NCBI GenBank assembly: GCA_031263265.1
Contig: JAISGE010000104.1
Coordinates: forward strand, 1 to 13,328
From: Treponema sp.
GTDB lineage: Bacteria; Spirochaetota; Spirochaetia; Treponematales; Breznakiellaceae
DNA: 13,328 nt
Reading direction: 5' to 3'
This document shows, piece after piece, positions 1 through 7,661 of the stretch (position 1 is the first letter of the stretch; each line of letters opens with the position of its first letter). The translations under genes and the position numbers were made by a program. A model generated the notes under the pieces. That model searched no databases, had not been told where the DNA came from, and saw only the letters and a list, made by a program, of their open reading frames with translations.

Positions 1-15
1 GAACGCTACGTTTAC

Positions 16-100
16 TGGGTTTTTTAAATTGGGGGTGTTTTTGTGGTTTTTTTATTTTTTTTGGTTGGGGGTTTTTTTTTTTACCCCCCCCCCCCCCCCC
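16..100. repeat. G/T-rich low-complexity tract with T11 and C17 runs
   Basis: From about 16 to 82 the plus strand is almost only G and T, with repeated short T and G runs. It ends in 11 T (72-82), one A, then 17 C (84-100). Nothing here looks like a gene; the frame open from 43 to 288 encodes runs of Phe, Gly and Pro and is not credible. The C run lies about 200 bases upstream of the SLBB gene. It could be a slippage-prone homopolymer of the kind that causes phase variation in other bacteria, or a base-calling or assembly artefact. The sequence alone cannot decide. Confidence 0.7.
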
Positions 101-231
101 GTGCATACATTTACGCAGGCTATTGTATAGGATTTTTTGTAAGATGCCGTTTTTCCCTAAGTAAAAGTTTGCAAGCTCAACAAGTTAAGGTGTCTAGACC
201 TAAAAACATGAAGTTAATAATTAATCTTAAA

Positions 232-240
232 TGTTATAAA
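232..240 (+). promoter_or_regulatory. possible extended -10 element
   Basis: TGTTATAAA reads as an extended -10 (TG, one base, TATAAA) about 65 bases upstream of the SLBB gene start, in an AT-rich stretch. No convincing -35 hexamer sits 16-18 bases upstream, which is tolerable for extended -10 promoters. Between 101 and 231 nothing else was recognised. Confidence 0.25.
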
Positions 241-287
241 AAACACCAAAAGCTCACAGAACCTGTAAGCTATAATTTAACTCAATG

Positions 288-294
288 AAGGAGG
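288..294 (+). promoter_or_regulatory. Shine-Dalgarno deciding the SLBB gene start
   Basis: AAGGAGG is followed by a 9-base spacer and then ATA at 304. No ATG, GTG or TTG lies at a usable distance in the open frame, while the frame from 304 gives an immediate signal peptide. An in-frame TGA at 286-288 closes the frame just upstream. The site therefore argues for initiation at ATA 304 rather than at the first ATG (484). Confidence 0.75.
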
Positions 295-303
295 ATTCCT
301 CTC

Positions 304-1836
304 ATAAAACGGATCACTGCAATTAGAGCACTTTTTTTCTTTTTTACTATTTTTACTAATACGATCATTTTTGCGCAGATTACGGATCGTTCAAGGCAGA
401 ATGCTACTGATATTTCCAATCAGAATACCAAGGTTTCTGCTACGACTAGTTCATCAGAAGCAGATAAATTACTCAAGAAAACGATGATCGCCATGTCGAG
501 TCCGAATTACCGGGTAACTGCTGGAGATGCGTATACTTTGACCTACTTGGCTGCGGGGACACCAGTAATCTATAAAATCATCGTAGATAGTACCTATAAA
601 ATACGGGTTGCCAATTTAGGAATTGTGAATGCTACCGGTAAAACTTTTTCGCAACTAAAAAACGAAGTTGAGTATGTTGTTTCCAATAATTATCCTTTAA
701 GTGGGGTACAGTTGGTGTTGACTGAACCTGCTCTGTTTACCGTGTATATCACCGGAGAAGTCAAGACCTCCAAAGAAAGCCAGACCTGGGCCCTGGAACG
801 GCTTTCTGAGGTGCTCACGAAAGATATCCTCACTGAGTATGCTTCACTCAGAAACGTCTCAGTCCGTTCTTTGAATGGACAAACTAAGAGCTATGATCTG
901 TTCAAGGCGTTCCGGTTTGGGGATATACAACAGGATCCCTACGTCCGTCCGGGAGATACTATACTGGTGAACCGGGTTGATAGGCTCATTACCATTGAAG
1001 GGGAGGTCGAACGTCCAGGATCCTATCAACTGTTACAAGGAGAAAACCTCAAGGAACTGGTGGATTATTATGCCGGGGGGTGTACCCCCATAGCAGATAC
1101 CTCCCGAATATCATTAGTCCGGCATGTGGACAGTACAATAGATTCGGGAGATAAAATATACCTTAATCGAGACGACATACAGGCTAATTATGCCTTACAT
1201 CATTGGGATACTATACAAATACCCACAATTGTTACGGTAATGCCGGTGATGTTTATAGAAGGGGCAGTAAGGCAGTTGGAAAATGAAATCGGAGAGGTGA
1301 ATGTATCCAATAAAATCATTGTCCGTTTTAATGAGGGAGAAAATTATGCATCCCTGGTACAACAGAATCAAAGTTGGTTTTCTTCTATATCAGATACCCA
1401 GAATGCCTATATCATCCGGGACGAAGAACGGATACCGATAAATCTGAATCCTATGCTCTATGATTCATCCTATAGGAGCACCTATTTTCTCAAAGATAAC
1501 GATACCCTGATCATCCCTTTCAGACAGTATTTTGTAACGGTTGCAGGAGCGGTGGCTGTACCAGGACGGTATCCCTATATCCCCGATCGGAGTTGGGACT
1601 ATTATATCGCCCTAGCCGGAGGATTTAACCGGGATAGAAACGCCCGGAGTTCAGTAATCATACAAGATATTACGGGTAAAGAATTGAAAAAATCCGATGT
1701 GATTACCCCGGAATCAATTATTACCGCCAGAACCAATAGTTTTCTTTATTATTTTAATCAGTACGCGCCGATTATTACCACTGCCCTTTCGCTGGTTATG
1801 ACATCTATCACCCTCAGTACCCTGTTGGGACGGTAA
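304..1836 (+). CDS. SLBB-domain polysaccharide export protein (Wza-like)
   Basis: Predicted exported protein of 510 residues, likely part of a capsule or exopolysaccharide export channel. Translation from ATA 304 gives a classical signal peptide: basic MKRITAIR-like start, a Phe/Ile-rich core, and a cleavage-like FA|Q at about 24/25. The first ATG (484) would lose it. A Poly_export-like segment spans about residues 70-145 (YRVTAGD opens it). Several SLBB-type beta-grasp repeats follow: YITGEV at 148-153 leading to YVRPGDTILV, IEGEVERPGSY at 231-241, FIEGAV at 317-322, and VAGAVAVPGRYPY at 413-425. A hydrophobic segment lies near the C-terminus, about 488-508. Known family members (Wza, outer-membrane auxiliary proteins) form the export pore; the role here is inferred. 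No glycosyltransferase or tyrosine kinase partner is in the window. Confidence is high for family and moderate for the start codon. Confidence 0.85.
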   Translation: MKRITAIRALFFFFTIFTNTIIFAQITDRSRQNATDISNQNTKVSATTSSSEADKLLKKTMIAMSSPNYRVTAGDAYTLTYLAAGTPVIYKIIVDSTYKIRVANLGIVNATGKTFSQLKNEVEYVVSNNYPLSGVQLVLTEPALFTVYITGEVKTSKESQTWALERLSEVLTKDILTEYASLRNVSVRSLNGQTKSYDLFKAFRFGDIQQDPYVRPGDTILVNRVDRLITIEGEVERPGSYQLLQGENLKELVDYYAGGCTPIADTSRISLVRHVDSTIDSGDKIYLNRDDIQANYALHHWDTIQIPTIVTVMPVMFIEGAVRQLENEIGEVNVSNKIIVRFNEGENYASLVQQNQSWFSSISDTQNAYIIRDEERIPINLNPMLYDSSYRSTYFLKDNDTLIIPFRQYFVTVAGAVAVPGRYPYIPDRSWDYYIALAGGFNRDRNARSSVIIQDITGKELKKSDVITPESIITARTNSFLYYFNQYAPIITTALSLVMTSITLSTLLGR

Positions 1837-1873
1837 GCCGGATCTAATTGAAGGAATTGACATAACCATAGGG

Positions 1874-1948
1874 GGTAAACGTACGGTGTTCGATAACCCG
1901 ATTGGTTGTCGAACACCGTACGTTTACCGTGCGGGGGCTTTTTGCCCC
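1874..1948. terminator. bidirectional terminator: 25-bp hairpin plus second GC hairpin
   Basis: Arms 1874-1898 and 1904-1928 are complementary over 25 bp with a single T/G wobble position and a 5-base loop. A second small hairpin follows, GGGGC (1934-1938), TTTTT, GCCCC (1944-1948). It lies between the convergent SLBB gene (ends 1836) and the minus-strand arylsulfotransferase gene (ends 1959), where a shared terminator is expected. The first stem is unusually long for a simple intrinsic terminator. Confidence 0.8.
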
Positions 1949-1958
1949 AGGTATCTCC

Positions 1959-3278
1959 CTATGAGAATTGACCGAGAACCGGCGGGATAATTGATTTCTC
2001 CGTAGGAACCGGAAGCTGGGGTATCCACGTATAGGGAAGCCGGTAAGCCCGGTAGACCAGGTTGTGGGTGCCTCCCAGGGACTCCGAATAGTAAGGGTTA
2101 ATATACTCCCACACCGTCTTATACTGGGCCGTTACCTCGAAGAGCCTGCCATCAGATCCTTCGGTGATCAGGGTGTTACCATTGGGCAGCCGCTGCGCGG
2201 AACTGATGTAGGGACTGTAGAACCGGTACTGATCCTGGTACCCCGCACGTTGGGCGGTATACTCCCAAACTACTTCCAGGGTAAGGGGATTGAATTCAAT
2301 GACCCGGGAATAGTCCCGATGGAAGCTGTTGATACCATAGCGGGAAGTCCCTGAAGGCAGGCCATAGCCTCCCCAGCCGCCGTTGTCGAATACAAGGAGG
2401 TTACCTTCTCCAGGCAAGCCCCGGGGTATCATGTGCAGATGATGCTGCCCGATGATCCAGCCTAAACGCTGAAGGGCTGGGGTTTCACCAAAATCAGGGC
2501 CAATACGCCATACGATTTTACCGGTTTTCTTATCCGTAATAGCCAGGATATTGGCGTTCCGGGCGTCCCAGATGATGTTGTCAGGGTGGAAACGCTCGTC
2601 CCCCTGGTCGTACCACCTATTGGGGCCAAGAGTACTGATGCTGTTGATATGCAGCCAATCCCCCCGGCCAGTAGCCACCAGGGATGGGTTACGAAAAAGC
2701 AGGTTCTTCGCGGCTTCATCAAACCCCAATTCGTCAAAATGTTCGTTGGCCAGCCATTCCCAGATGATTTCCCCCTCCCAGGTTACTTCGATAATGCGGT
2801 CATCCAAAAGAGGCTTGTCCGATATGCGGGGATTCGTTACATCCTTATGCACGAGGATTAGGGTGTTTCCGCAGTCGGTCTTGGGCAGTGAACCTGGAGC
2901 AAAGTACCCGGTGCTTGAACCTTCCCGCTGGAAATCATGGTGTTGCCGGGCGATAAAGGCCGGTTCAGTATCAGGATCCGTAAGGTATTCGTTCCGGTTA
3001 AATTGCCAGACCACCTTTCCCTCCCAGTCAACTTGGAGCAGATCGTTCTGATCCTGGTAGCCGTATTGAGGCTTCCGCTGCCCGGAAGAGCCAAGCACAA
3101 AGCCTCCGGGCAAGATCTTATTCGGAAAACCGTCCAAGCCTGCCCAAAGCTGTACTTCGGTTCCCCGCATGGTGATGAGTAAGGCCCCTTTAGCCGAGGG
3201 AAAAATCGTATAGCCTGAGTAGGCTTCTTCCGCGTAGTACACCGTGGTACCGGTCGGATAGATTCGTGGATGTCCCAT
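1959..3278 (-). CDS. arylsulfotransferase (ASST)-like protein 1
   Basis: 439 residues; last gene of the importer operon. The start is the ATG at 3278, because AGGAG (3284-3288) lies 5 bases upstream; the GTG at 3284 would overlap that site. Visible motifs fit the ASST/beta-propeller fold: RQHHDF at 111-116, DWLHINSI at 207-214, HPDNIIWDARNANI at 231-244, GQHHLHMIP at 277-285, FDNGG at 297-301, and QRLPNGNTLITEG at 362-374. From memory of E. coli ASST, catalysis uses a sulfated His assisted by other His, Asn and Arg residues. The QHH, HIN and AR motifs are plausible equivalents. The known reaction is PAPS-independent transfer of a sulfuryl group from a phenolic sulfate to another phenol. No signal peptide is visible, unlike periplasmic ASST, so a cytoplasmic site is inferred. 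It is clearly paralogous to the adjacent upstream gene. Confidence 0.82.
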   Translation of the reverse strand: MGHPRIYPTGTTVYYAEEAYSGYTIFPSAKGALLITMRGTEVQLWAGLDGFPNKILPGGFVLGSSGQRKPQYGYQDQNDLLQVDWEGKVVWQFNRNEYLTDPDTEPAFIARQHHDFQREGSSTGYFAPGSLPKTDCGNTLILVHKDVTNPRISDKPLLDDRIIEVTWEGEIIWEWLANEHFDELGFDEAAKNLLFRNPSLVATGRGDWLHINSISTLGPNRWYDQGDERFHPDNIIWDARNANILAITDKKTGKIVWRIGPDFGETPALQRLGWIIGQHHLHMIPRGLPGEGNLLVFDNGGWGGYGLPSGTSRYGINSFHRDYSRVIEFNPLTLEVVWEYTAQRAGYQDQYRFYSPYISSAQRLPNGNTLITEGSDGRLFEVTAQYKTVWEYINPYYSESLGGTHNLVYRAYRLPYTWIPQLPVPTEKSIIPPVLGQFS

Positions 3279-3326
3279 AAACACTCCTATTCGAATTTAT
3301 TTCAAAACTGAAGCTTTAAAACTGGC

Positions 3327-4802
3327 TCATTCGCCTGAGTTAATCACACAGAAATTCGAGGGTTCCTCGCTGCTGGATACCACTGCTTCAAAGGGGTCTT
3401 GGATCAGCTTCACCCGATGCGGATCAATCCCGGAAATTTTCGTTACCTTGCCGCCTATGCCTAAAGGTGCGCCCGGTACCCGGAATTGGGGTATTTTAGG
3501 CGGAATCACCGATACTTCCTCAGGGCTTGGTAATTGCGGGATCCACTGGTACGGAACCCGGTATGCCCGGTACACCCCGTTGTCTATAAGACCCTGGGCG
3601 TTGGTCCTGAAATAGGGATTCACATATTCCCATACCGTCTTATGTTCCCTGGTAACCTCAAATATCCGTCCATTCGTACCCTCAGTAATCAAGGTATTAC
3701 CGTTGGGAAGCCGCTGAACCGAACCTTTGAAGGGACTGAAGAACTTGTAGGAATCCAGCGGATGGATATGTCCTGCTTCTTTGGGGGTGTACTGCCACAC
3801 TACCTTGAGGCTGATAGGATCAAACTCCAGAATCCGGGAGTAATCACGTCGTTCCCTAGCCGTACCGTATCGGGAAACTCCGTTGGGGACGCCGTATCCT
3901 GCACTGCCGCCATTGTCAAACACCAGCAGATTGCCCTCGCCAGGTAATCCTTGAGGTATCAGATGAAAATGATGGGGGCCTATGATCCAGCCTAGAGTGG
4001 TCGTACTAAAATCAGGACCAAGCCGGTAAACCAATGCCCCGGTTTTCCGGTCAATAATGCCCAAGATGTTGGCGTTCCGCGCGCTCCAGATGATGTTGTC
4101 CGGGTGGAAGCGGCTATCCCCTCCTTCATACCAGCGGTTCGGCCCAAGGGTAGCGATGCTGTTTATCCCCAGCCAATACCCTCCGCCTCCCTCAAACCAG
4201 TCAGAACTAGGCAGCCGGTACAGTACGTTTTTGGCTTCCTCATTGAACCCCAATGCTTCAAAGTGCTCTGAAGCGTTCCAGCGCCATATAACCGCCCCTT
4301 CCCAGCTTACTTCGATAATACTGCTGTCAAGCACCTTTTTACCGGAAATATCAGGGTCGTACACTTCACGGTTTACCAGTATCAGGGTGTTTCCCCTAGT
4401 GGTTTTAGGAGCGGAAACAGGCGTATAGTAACCGGTAGCAGATCCCTCCCGCTGGTAATCGTGATTTTGCCGTGCTATCCAGCGGGGCGGCTCTTCTTGA
4501 GCGCTTATAAGTTCGTTCCGATTGAATTGCCAGTGTACATTTCCATCCCAATCCTGCTGTACCACATCGAAGTTCTCGAAAAGATGGGCTGGGTTGTCCC
4601 GGCTTCCGGTGCTTCCCATCACAAATCCACCGGGGAGCAGCTTATTCGGGTCTCCCTGTAACCCTTTCCACACATGTACCTCCCTGCCGTTCATGTCGAT
4701 AAGCAAGGCCCCTTGGGGTGAGGGGTAAAGGGTATAGCCGTTCCAGGCCAGTTCTTTGTTGTACACCGTTACCCCGCTTGGATATACCGTTGGATGTCCC
4801 AT
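3327..4802 (-). CDS. arylsulfotransferase (ASST)-like protein 2, His-to-Gly variant
   Basis: 491 residues. The start at 4802 is supported by AGGAGG 7 bases upstream, and only 11 bases separate it from the binding-protein stop, so co-transcription is likely. It aligns with the next gene along its whole length: MGHPTVYPSG start, RQNHDY at 111-116, FHPDNIIWSARNANI at 232-246, GPHHFHLIP at 275-283, and QRLPNGNTLITEG at 363-375. Two differences stand out. The motif that reads LHIN in the first paralogue reads LGIN here (211-214), removing a His that may be catalytic. It also has a C-terminal extension of about 50 residues beyond the shared end, containing one Cys (C485). No signal peptide is seen. 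It may have a different acceptor, reduced activity or a non-catalytic role; these are inferences. Confidence 0.82.
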   Translation of the reverse strand: MGHPTVYPSGVTVYNKELAWNGYTLYPSPQGALLIDMNGREVHVWKGLQGDPNKLLPGGFVMGSTGSRDNPAHLFENFDVVQQDWDGNVHWQFNRNELISAQEEPPRWIARQNHDYQREGSATGYYTPVSAPKTTRGNTLILVNREVYDPDISGKKVLDSSIIEVSWEGAVIWRWNASEHFEALGFNEEAKNVLYRLPSSDWFEGGGGYWLGINSIATLGPNRWYEGGDSRFHPDNIIWSARNANILGIIDRKTGALVYRLGPDFSTTTLGWIIGPHHFHLIPQGLPGEGNLLVFDNGGSAGYGVPNGVSRYGTARERRDYSRILEFDPISLKVVWQYTPKEAGHIHPLDSYKFFSPFKGSVQRLPNGNTLITEGTNGRIFEVTREHKTVWEYVNPYFRTNAQGLIDNGVYRAYRVPYQWIPQLPSPEEVSVIPPKIPQFRVPGAPLGIGGKVTKISGIDPHRVKLIQDPFEAVVSSSEEPSNFCVINSGE

Positions 4803-4813
4803 AGTCGTACCTC

Positions 4814-5830
4814 CTATTTAAATTCGCCCCTACCGGGGAAAGCCTCCCTGAGGGCGTCCATATACACATACTTATGCAGGTCGTAGGGATACTTGATGAC
4901 GCCGTTTGCTTCTGTCCATTGATAAAGATTATTGGCTGCATCAAAGATACTTTGATTAAAATCAATATAATTCACGTTATTTTTTATATTGATAAGGGTT
5001 TGTTCAATCGGTGTGGATGAGGCTTTTTGTACAATCTCTGCTGCCCTTTGAGGATTGCTATTGATAAAATCGTAAATTTCCTCCATGGCTTTGAGGTACT
5101 TTACCGCTGCTTCTTGACGGGTACTCAGAAATTGTTCTGTGGCAACCATAAGACTTAAAGTAGGGGCGCCTACAGCACTCAAATCCGCAATAGCATGAAC
5201 CCCCTCGATCTTGTTAAGTGCCTCTGCAGGCCGGGCATTGGCCCACATCGCCACTGCAGAGCCGTTTTGAATCAAAGCAACCCCTTCCATAGGGGCATCA
5301 ACCGGCAGGAAATGTACCGACGCAAGATCAATACCGTTTGAAGTAAGGGTTTTGGCGTGCCAATACTCTTCTACCGTGCCAAGTCTGGTAACTATCGATT
5401 TCCCTGCCAGGTCTGTAGGGACCCCAATAGAAGCTCCCCGGACATACAGTTTCCATGAATCCAAGGCACCCTCCCCAATACCCGTAAAAATCCGCAGCAC
5501 GGTTGAAGGAGATCCCCCAAGCCGGTTGATCACCGCAAAATCTGCACCGAATCCTATGTCCATTTGTCCTGTGGTAACGGCATCAATGGTATTGATTCCC
5601 GCGGCAAAAGAAGCCACATCAACTTCAAGGCCGTGCTTGGCAAAGATGCCTTCAGCACTACCAATATCAGCAGCATAGGCTAAGATACTGTCCGTCATAA
5701 CTCCAAGGCGGATCTTTTCGATTGTTTGTGCCGATTCCTGTGCTGATTGTTTTTTTGCGCACCCTGCACTGACAAGGGCGGCGCCCAGCAATAGAGCAGG
5801 TAAAACAAACGTAAATCTTTTCTCTCTCAT
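4814..5830 (-). CDS. ABC importer substrate-binding lipoprotein (sulfonate/nitrate/taurine class)
   Basis: 338 residues. The lipoprotein signal has a basic start (MREKR), a hydrophobic core and the lipobox LVSAGC with Cys24, so it should be anchored at the outer face of the inner membrane. The mature part reads as an NMT1/SsuA-like periplasmic binding protein: IEKIRLGVMTDSI, then EGIFAKHGLEVDV, then TGQMDIGFGADFAVINRLG, the usual first-lobe pattern. AAGGAG lies 7 bases before the ATG. It is 23 bases downstream of the permease gene and 11 upstream of ASST 2. The ligand cannot be read from sequence; the downstream sulfotransferases make a sulfonate or sulfate ester attractive. Confidence 0.85.
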   Translation of the reverse strand: MREKRFTFVLPALLLGAALVSAGCAKKQSAQESAQTIEKIRLGVMTDSILAYAADIGSAEGIFAKHGLEVDVASFAAGINTIDAVTTGQMDIGFGADFAVINRLGGSPSTVLRIFTGIGEGALDSWKLYVRGASIGVPTDLAGKSIVTRLGTVEEYWHAKTLTSNGIDLASVHFLPVDAPMEGVALIQNGSAVAMWANARPAEALNKIEGVHAIADLSAVGAPTLSLMVATEQFLSTRQEAAVKYLKAMEEIYDFINSNPQRAAEIVQKASSTPIEQTLINIKNNVNYIDFNQSIFDAANNLYQWTEANGVIKYPYDLHKYVYMDALREAFPGRGEFK

Positions 5831-5853
5831 TTCATTGCTCCTTAAAGGTGTAT

Positions 5854-6633
5854 TTATTTCCCGTCAGAAACACCGTATTTTTTTAATACGGTTCTGCCGA
5901 AATAACGCAGTAGTCTATCGGAAAAGTAACCGGTTAAGCCCAAAGTTAAAATACCGACAAAGATCCAGTCGGTCCTGAAATACAAACGGGACGTGTAGAT
6001 AAGGTAGCCTATGCCCTTCTGCGCGGCCAGCATCTCCGCCGCCACAATCGAAATGATGGCTCCGCTTAAACCAAGCCGTATACCCGTAAAAATATACGGA
6101 ATCGAAGCGGGAATAGTTACCGTAAAAAAAATCTGGGCTGCAGAAGCCCCCTGGGACTGAGCCACCTGTATGGTAGTAGGGTTGATACCGGAAACCCCTG
6201 CAATCGTATTGATGATGATGGGAAAGGTGGTGGCGTAGAGGATAATAGCGATCTTTGATTCTTCCCCAACCCCAAGCCACATGAGAAAAAGCGTTAAAAA
6301 GCCGATGGCCGGTACAAAGCGGAAAAAATTGATAAACGGCTCAAAGATACGTCTGACTGTTTTAAACTGACCGATGAGCAGCCCTATGGGAACTGCGCAG
6401 ATAATACCCAAAGACCATCCGGAAAAAATCCTGAAAAAACTGATCCCGATGTACTGAAACAGTACGCCGTTGACTACAATCTCTCGGCCTCCACGTAAGG
6501 TGGCAAGCGGACCAGGTAGGAATTCGGTGCCGTTGATAACCGAGGCTATCTGCCATATCAAGCCTAAGAGTCCCCAGGTGATAATGCCCTTATGCAACAA
6601 AAACTCTCCCAGCGCTTTCATGGTTCGTTTCAT
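5854..6633 (-). CDS. ABC importer permease (BPD_transp_1, SsuC/TauC-like)
   Basis: 259 residues starting MKRTMKALGEF. The frame is open further upstream to 6774, but that part overlaps the ATPase gene and lacks membrane character. A GGAAAG site precedes 6633, and starting there leaves 19 bases after the ATPase stop. Several hydrophobic segments are visible (about 17-34, 62-88, 105-120, 128-147, 190-203, 222-236). The cytoplasmic coupling loop (EAA motif) is at about 157-188, with QGASAAQIFFTVTIPASIPYI followed by GIRLGL. Typical of the inner-membrane subunit of nitrate/sulfonate/taurine importers; it probably acts as a homodimer. Confidence 0.88.
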   Translation of the reverse strand: MKRTMKALGEFLLHKGIITWGLLGLIWQIASVINGTEFLPGPLATLRGGREIVVNGVLFQYIGISFFRIFSGWSLGIICAVPIGLLIGQFKTVRRIFEPFINFFRFVPAIGFLTLFLMWLGVGEESKIAIILYATTFPIIINTIAGVSGINPTTIQVAQSQGASAAQIFFTVTIPASIPYIFTGIRLGLSGAIISIVAAEMLAAQKGIGYLIYTSRLYFRTDWIFVGILTLGLTGYFSDRLLRYFGRTVLKKYGVSDGK

Positions 6634-6652
6634 AGGTTTTCGTCTTTCCTTA

Positions 6653-7468
6653 TTAGATGGTGTACTCAATATCAAAGAAACTTTGGATATGCTGAACCGC
6701 GTGCGTCTCAGCTGAAGCGGACAGATTCCGGTAATACGGGAACGGAATATCCAGGGTCTGCAAAATTTTCGCATTCGGCGCCCGGGAAAGGATGCTGATC
6801 TTCTGACCTAGATACACCGCTTCCTGAATATCATGGGTAACAAACAGGATCGTTTTCTTGGTCTCCTGCCATATACTGATAAGCTCGTTCTGCATGGCTT
6901 TCCTGGTCTGGGCATCCAAGGCACCAAAGGGTTCATCCATGATGAGAATCTTGGGGTTGTTTGCCATGCTCCGGGCAATTTGCACCCGCTGCTTCATACC
7001 TCCTGACAGTTCATGGGGGTATTTCTGCTCATGACCTTCAAGTCCTACCAAACTGATACAGCGTTTGACGATGTTCCGCCGTTCAGGGGTCGGGACTTTT
7101 CGGATCCGCAAGCCATATTCGACGTTTTTCCACACCGTAATCCACGGAAAAATCGCAGAATCCGCGTTTTGAAAGACGACACCCCGCTCAAATCCGGGTT
7201 TTTCTACTTCTTCTCCGTCCACTCGTACGGATCCTGTGGTCTTCTTTACAAACCCCGCGATGATATTAAGCAGGGTTGATTTACCGCAACCGCTCCAGCC
7301 GAGGAATACATGGAATTCTCCTGGAGCGATGTTCAGGGTAATGTCATCTAACACATACTGCGGAACCGTTCCTCCTTTTTTCAAGGAGGTTGCAGGTACC
7401 GCTCCTCCTCCATTTTTTCCATATTGCTTGGACACATGTTCGATACGAATCAGGTACTGATCATCCAT
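6653..7468 (-). CDS. ABC importer ATP-binding protein (SsuB/TauB-like)
   Basis: 271 residues and the first gene of the operon. Walker A is GWSGCGKST (57-65), with Trp where Pro is usual. The Q-loop Gln is at 100, the signature LSGGMKQR at 154-161, Walker B ILIMDEP at 174-180, the D-loop near ALDAQTR, and the switch His at 212 in FVTHD. AAGGA lies 7 bases before the ATG. Between the first strand (HVSKQYG) and YVLDDITL there is an unusual insertion of about 18 residues rich in Gly, Lys and Thr (18-36). It should sit on the inner membrane with the permease and hydrolyse ATP to drive uptake. Confidence 0.9.
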   Translation of the reverse strand: MDDQYLIRIEHVSKQYGKNGGGAVPATSLKKGGTVPQYVLDDITLNIAPGEFHVFLGWSGCGKSTLLNIIAGFVKKTTGSVRVDGEEVEKPGFERGVVFQNADSAIFPWITVWKNVEYGLRIRKVPTPERRNIVKRCISLVGLEGHEQKYPHELSGGMKQRVQIARSMANNPKILIMDEPFGALDAQTRKAMQNELISIWQETKKTILFVTHDIQEAVYLGQKISILSRAPNAKILQTLDIPFPYYRNLSASAETHAVQHIQSFFDIEYTI

Positions 7469-7490
7469 ACATTATTCCTTTACCCTATCA

Positions 7491-7519
7491 AATATATAAG
7501 ATTACTATTATATTGTCAA
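7491..7519 (-). promoter_or_regulatory. sigma70-type promoter of the ABC/ASST operon
   Basis: On the minus strand TTGACA (7519-7514), a 17-base spacer and TATATT (7496-7491) form a near-consensus promoter. The expected start point, near 7484, leaves a leader of under 20 bases containing the AAGGA site of the ATPase gene. No promoter of similar quality was seen between the five downstream genes, which supports a single transcript to the terminator at 1874-1948. Confidence 0.75.
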
Positions 7520-7547
7520 GAACTAAAAAGGCTTATCAAGCAAGGAT

Positions 7548-7576
7548 GTTTCAAAACTAACCGAGTTTTGAGAAAC
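7548..7576. promoter_or_regulatory. imperfect palindrome upstream of the operon promoter
   Basis: TCAAAACT and AGTTTTGA form an 8-bp inverted repeat around a 5-base centre, flanked by GTTT and AAAC with two unpaired bases on one side. It is about 30 bases upstream of the -35 box, a position suitable for an activator or upstream operator. It could equally be an end of the insertion sequence whose transposase remnant lies next to it. No T run follows, so a terminator is unlikely. Confidence 0.4.
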
Positions 7577-7661
7577 TGGCTTATGTTACCAAACCCTGGT
7601 TTAGCATTATAACCTCCGCTTTTGGAGATTCCACACCCTTTCTTGGGGGCTTCTGCACCTA

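Noticed and set aside
43..288. Open frame of 81 codons on the plus strand
   Set aside because: Built from the homopolymer tract; poly-Phe, Gly and Pro, no ribosome site, and it ends just before the real ribosome site.
2551..3051. 166-codon plus-strand frame opposite ASST 1
   Set aside because: Antisense shadow of a well-supported gene; no motifs and no ribosome site. The same applies to the frames at 3534-3947 and 4057-4428.
6634..6774. Longer start for the permease
   Set aside because: The extra 47 residues overlap the ATPase gene and are not membrane-like; the internal ATG at 6633 fits the operon spacing.
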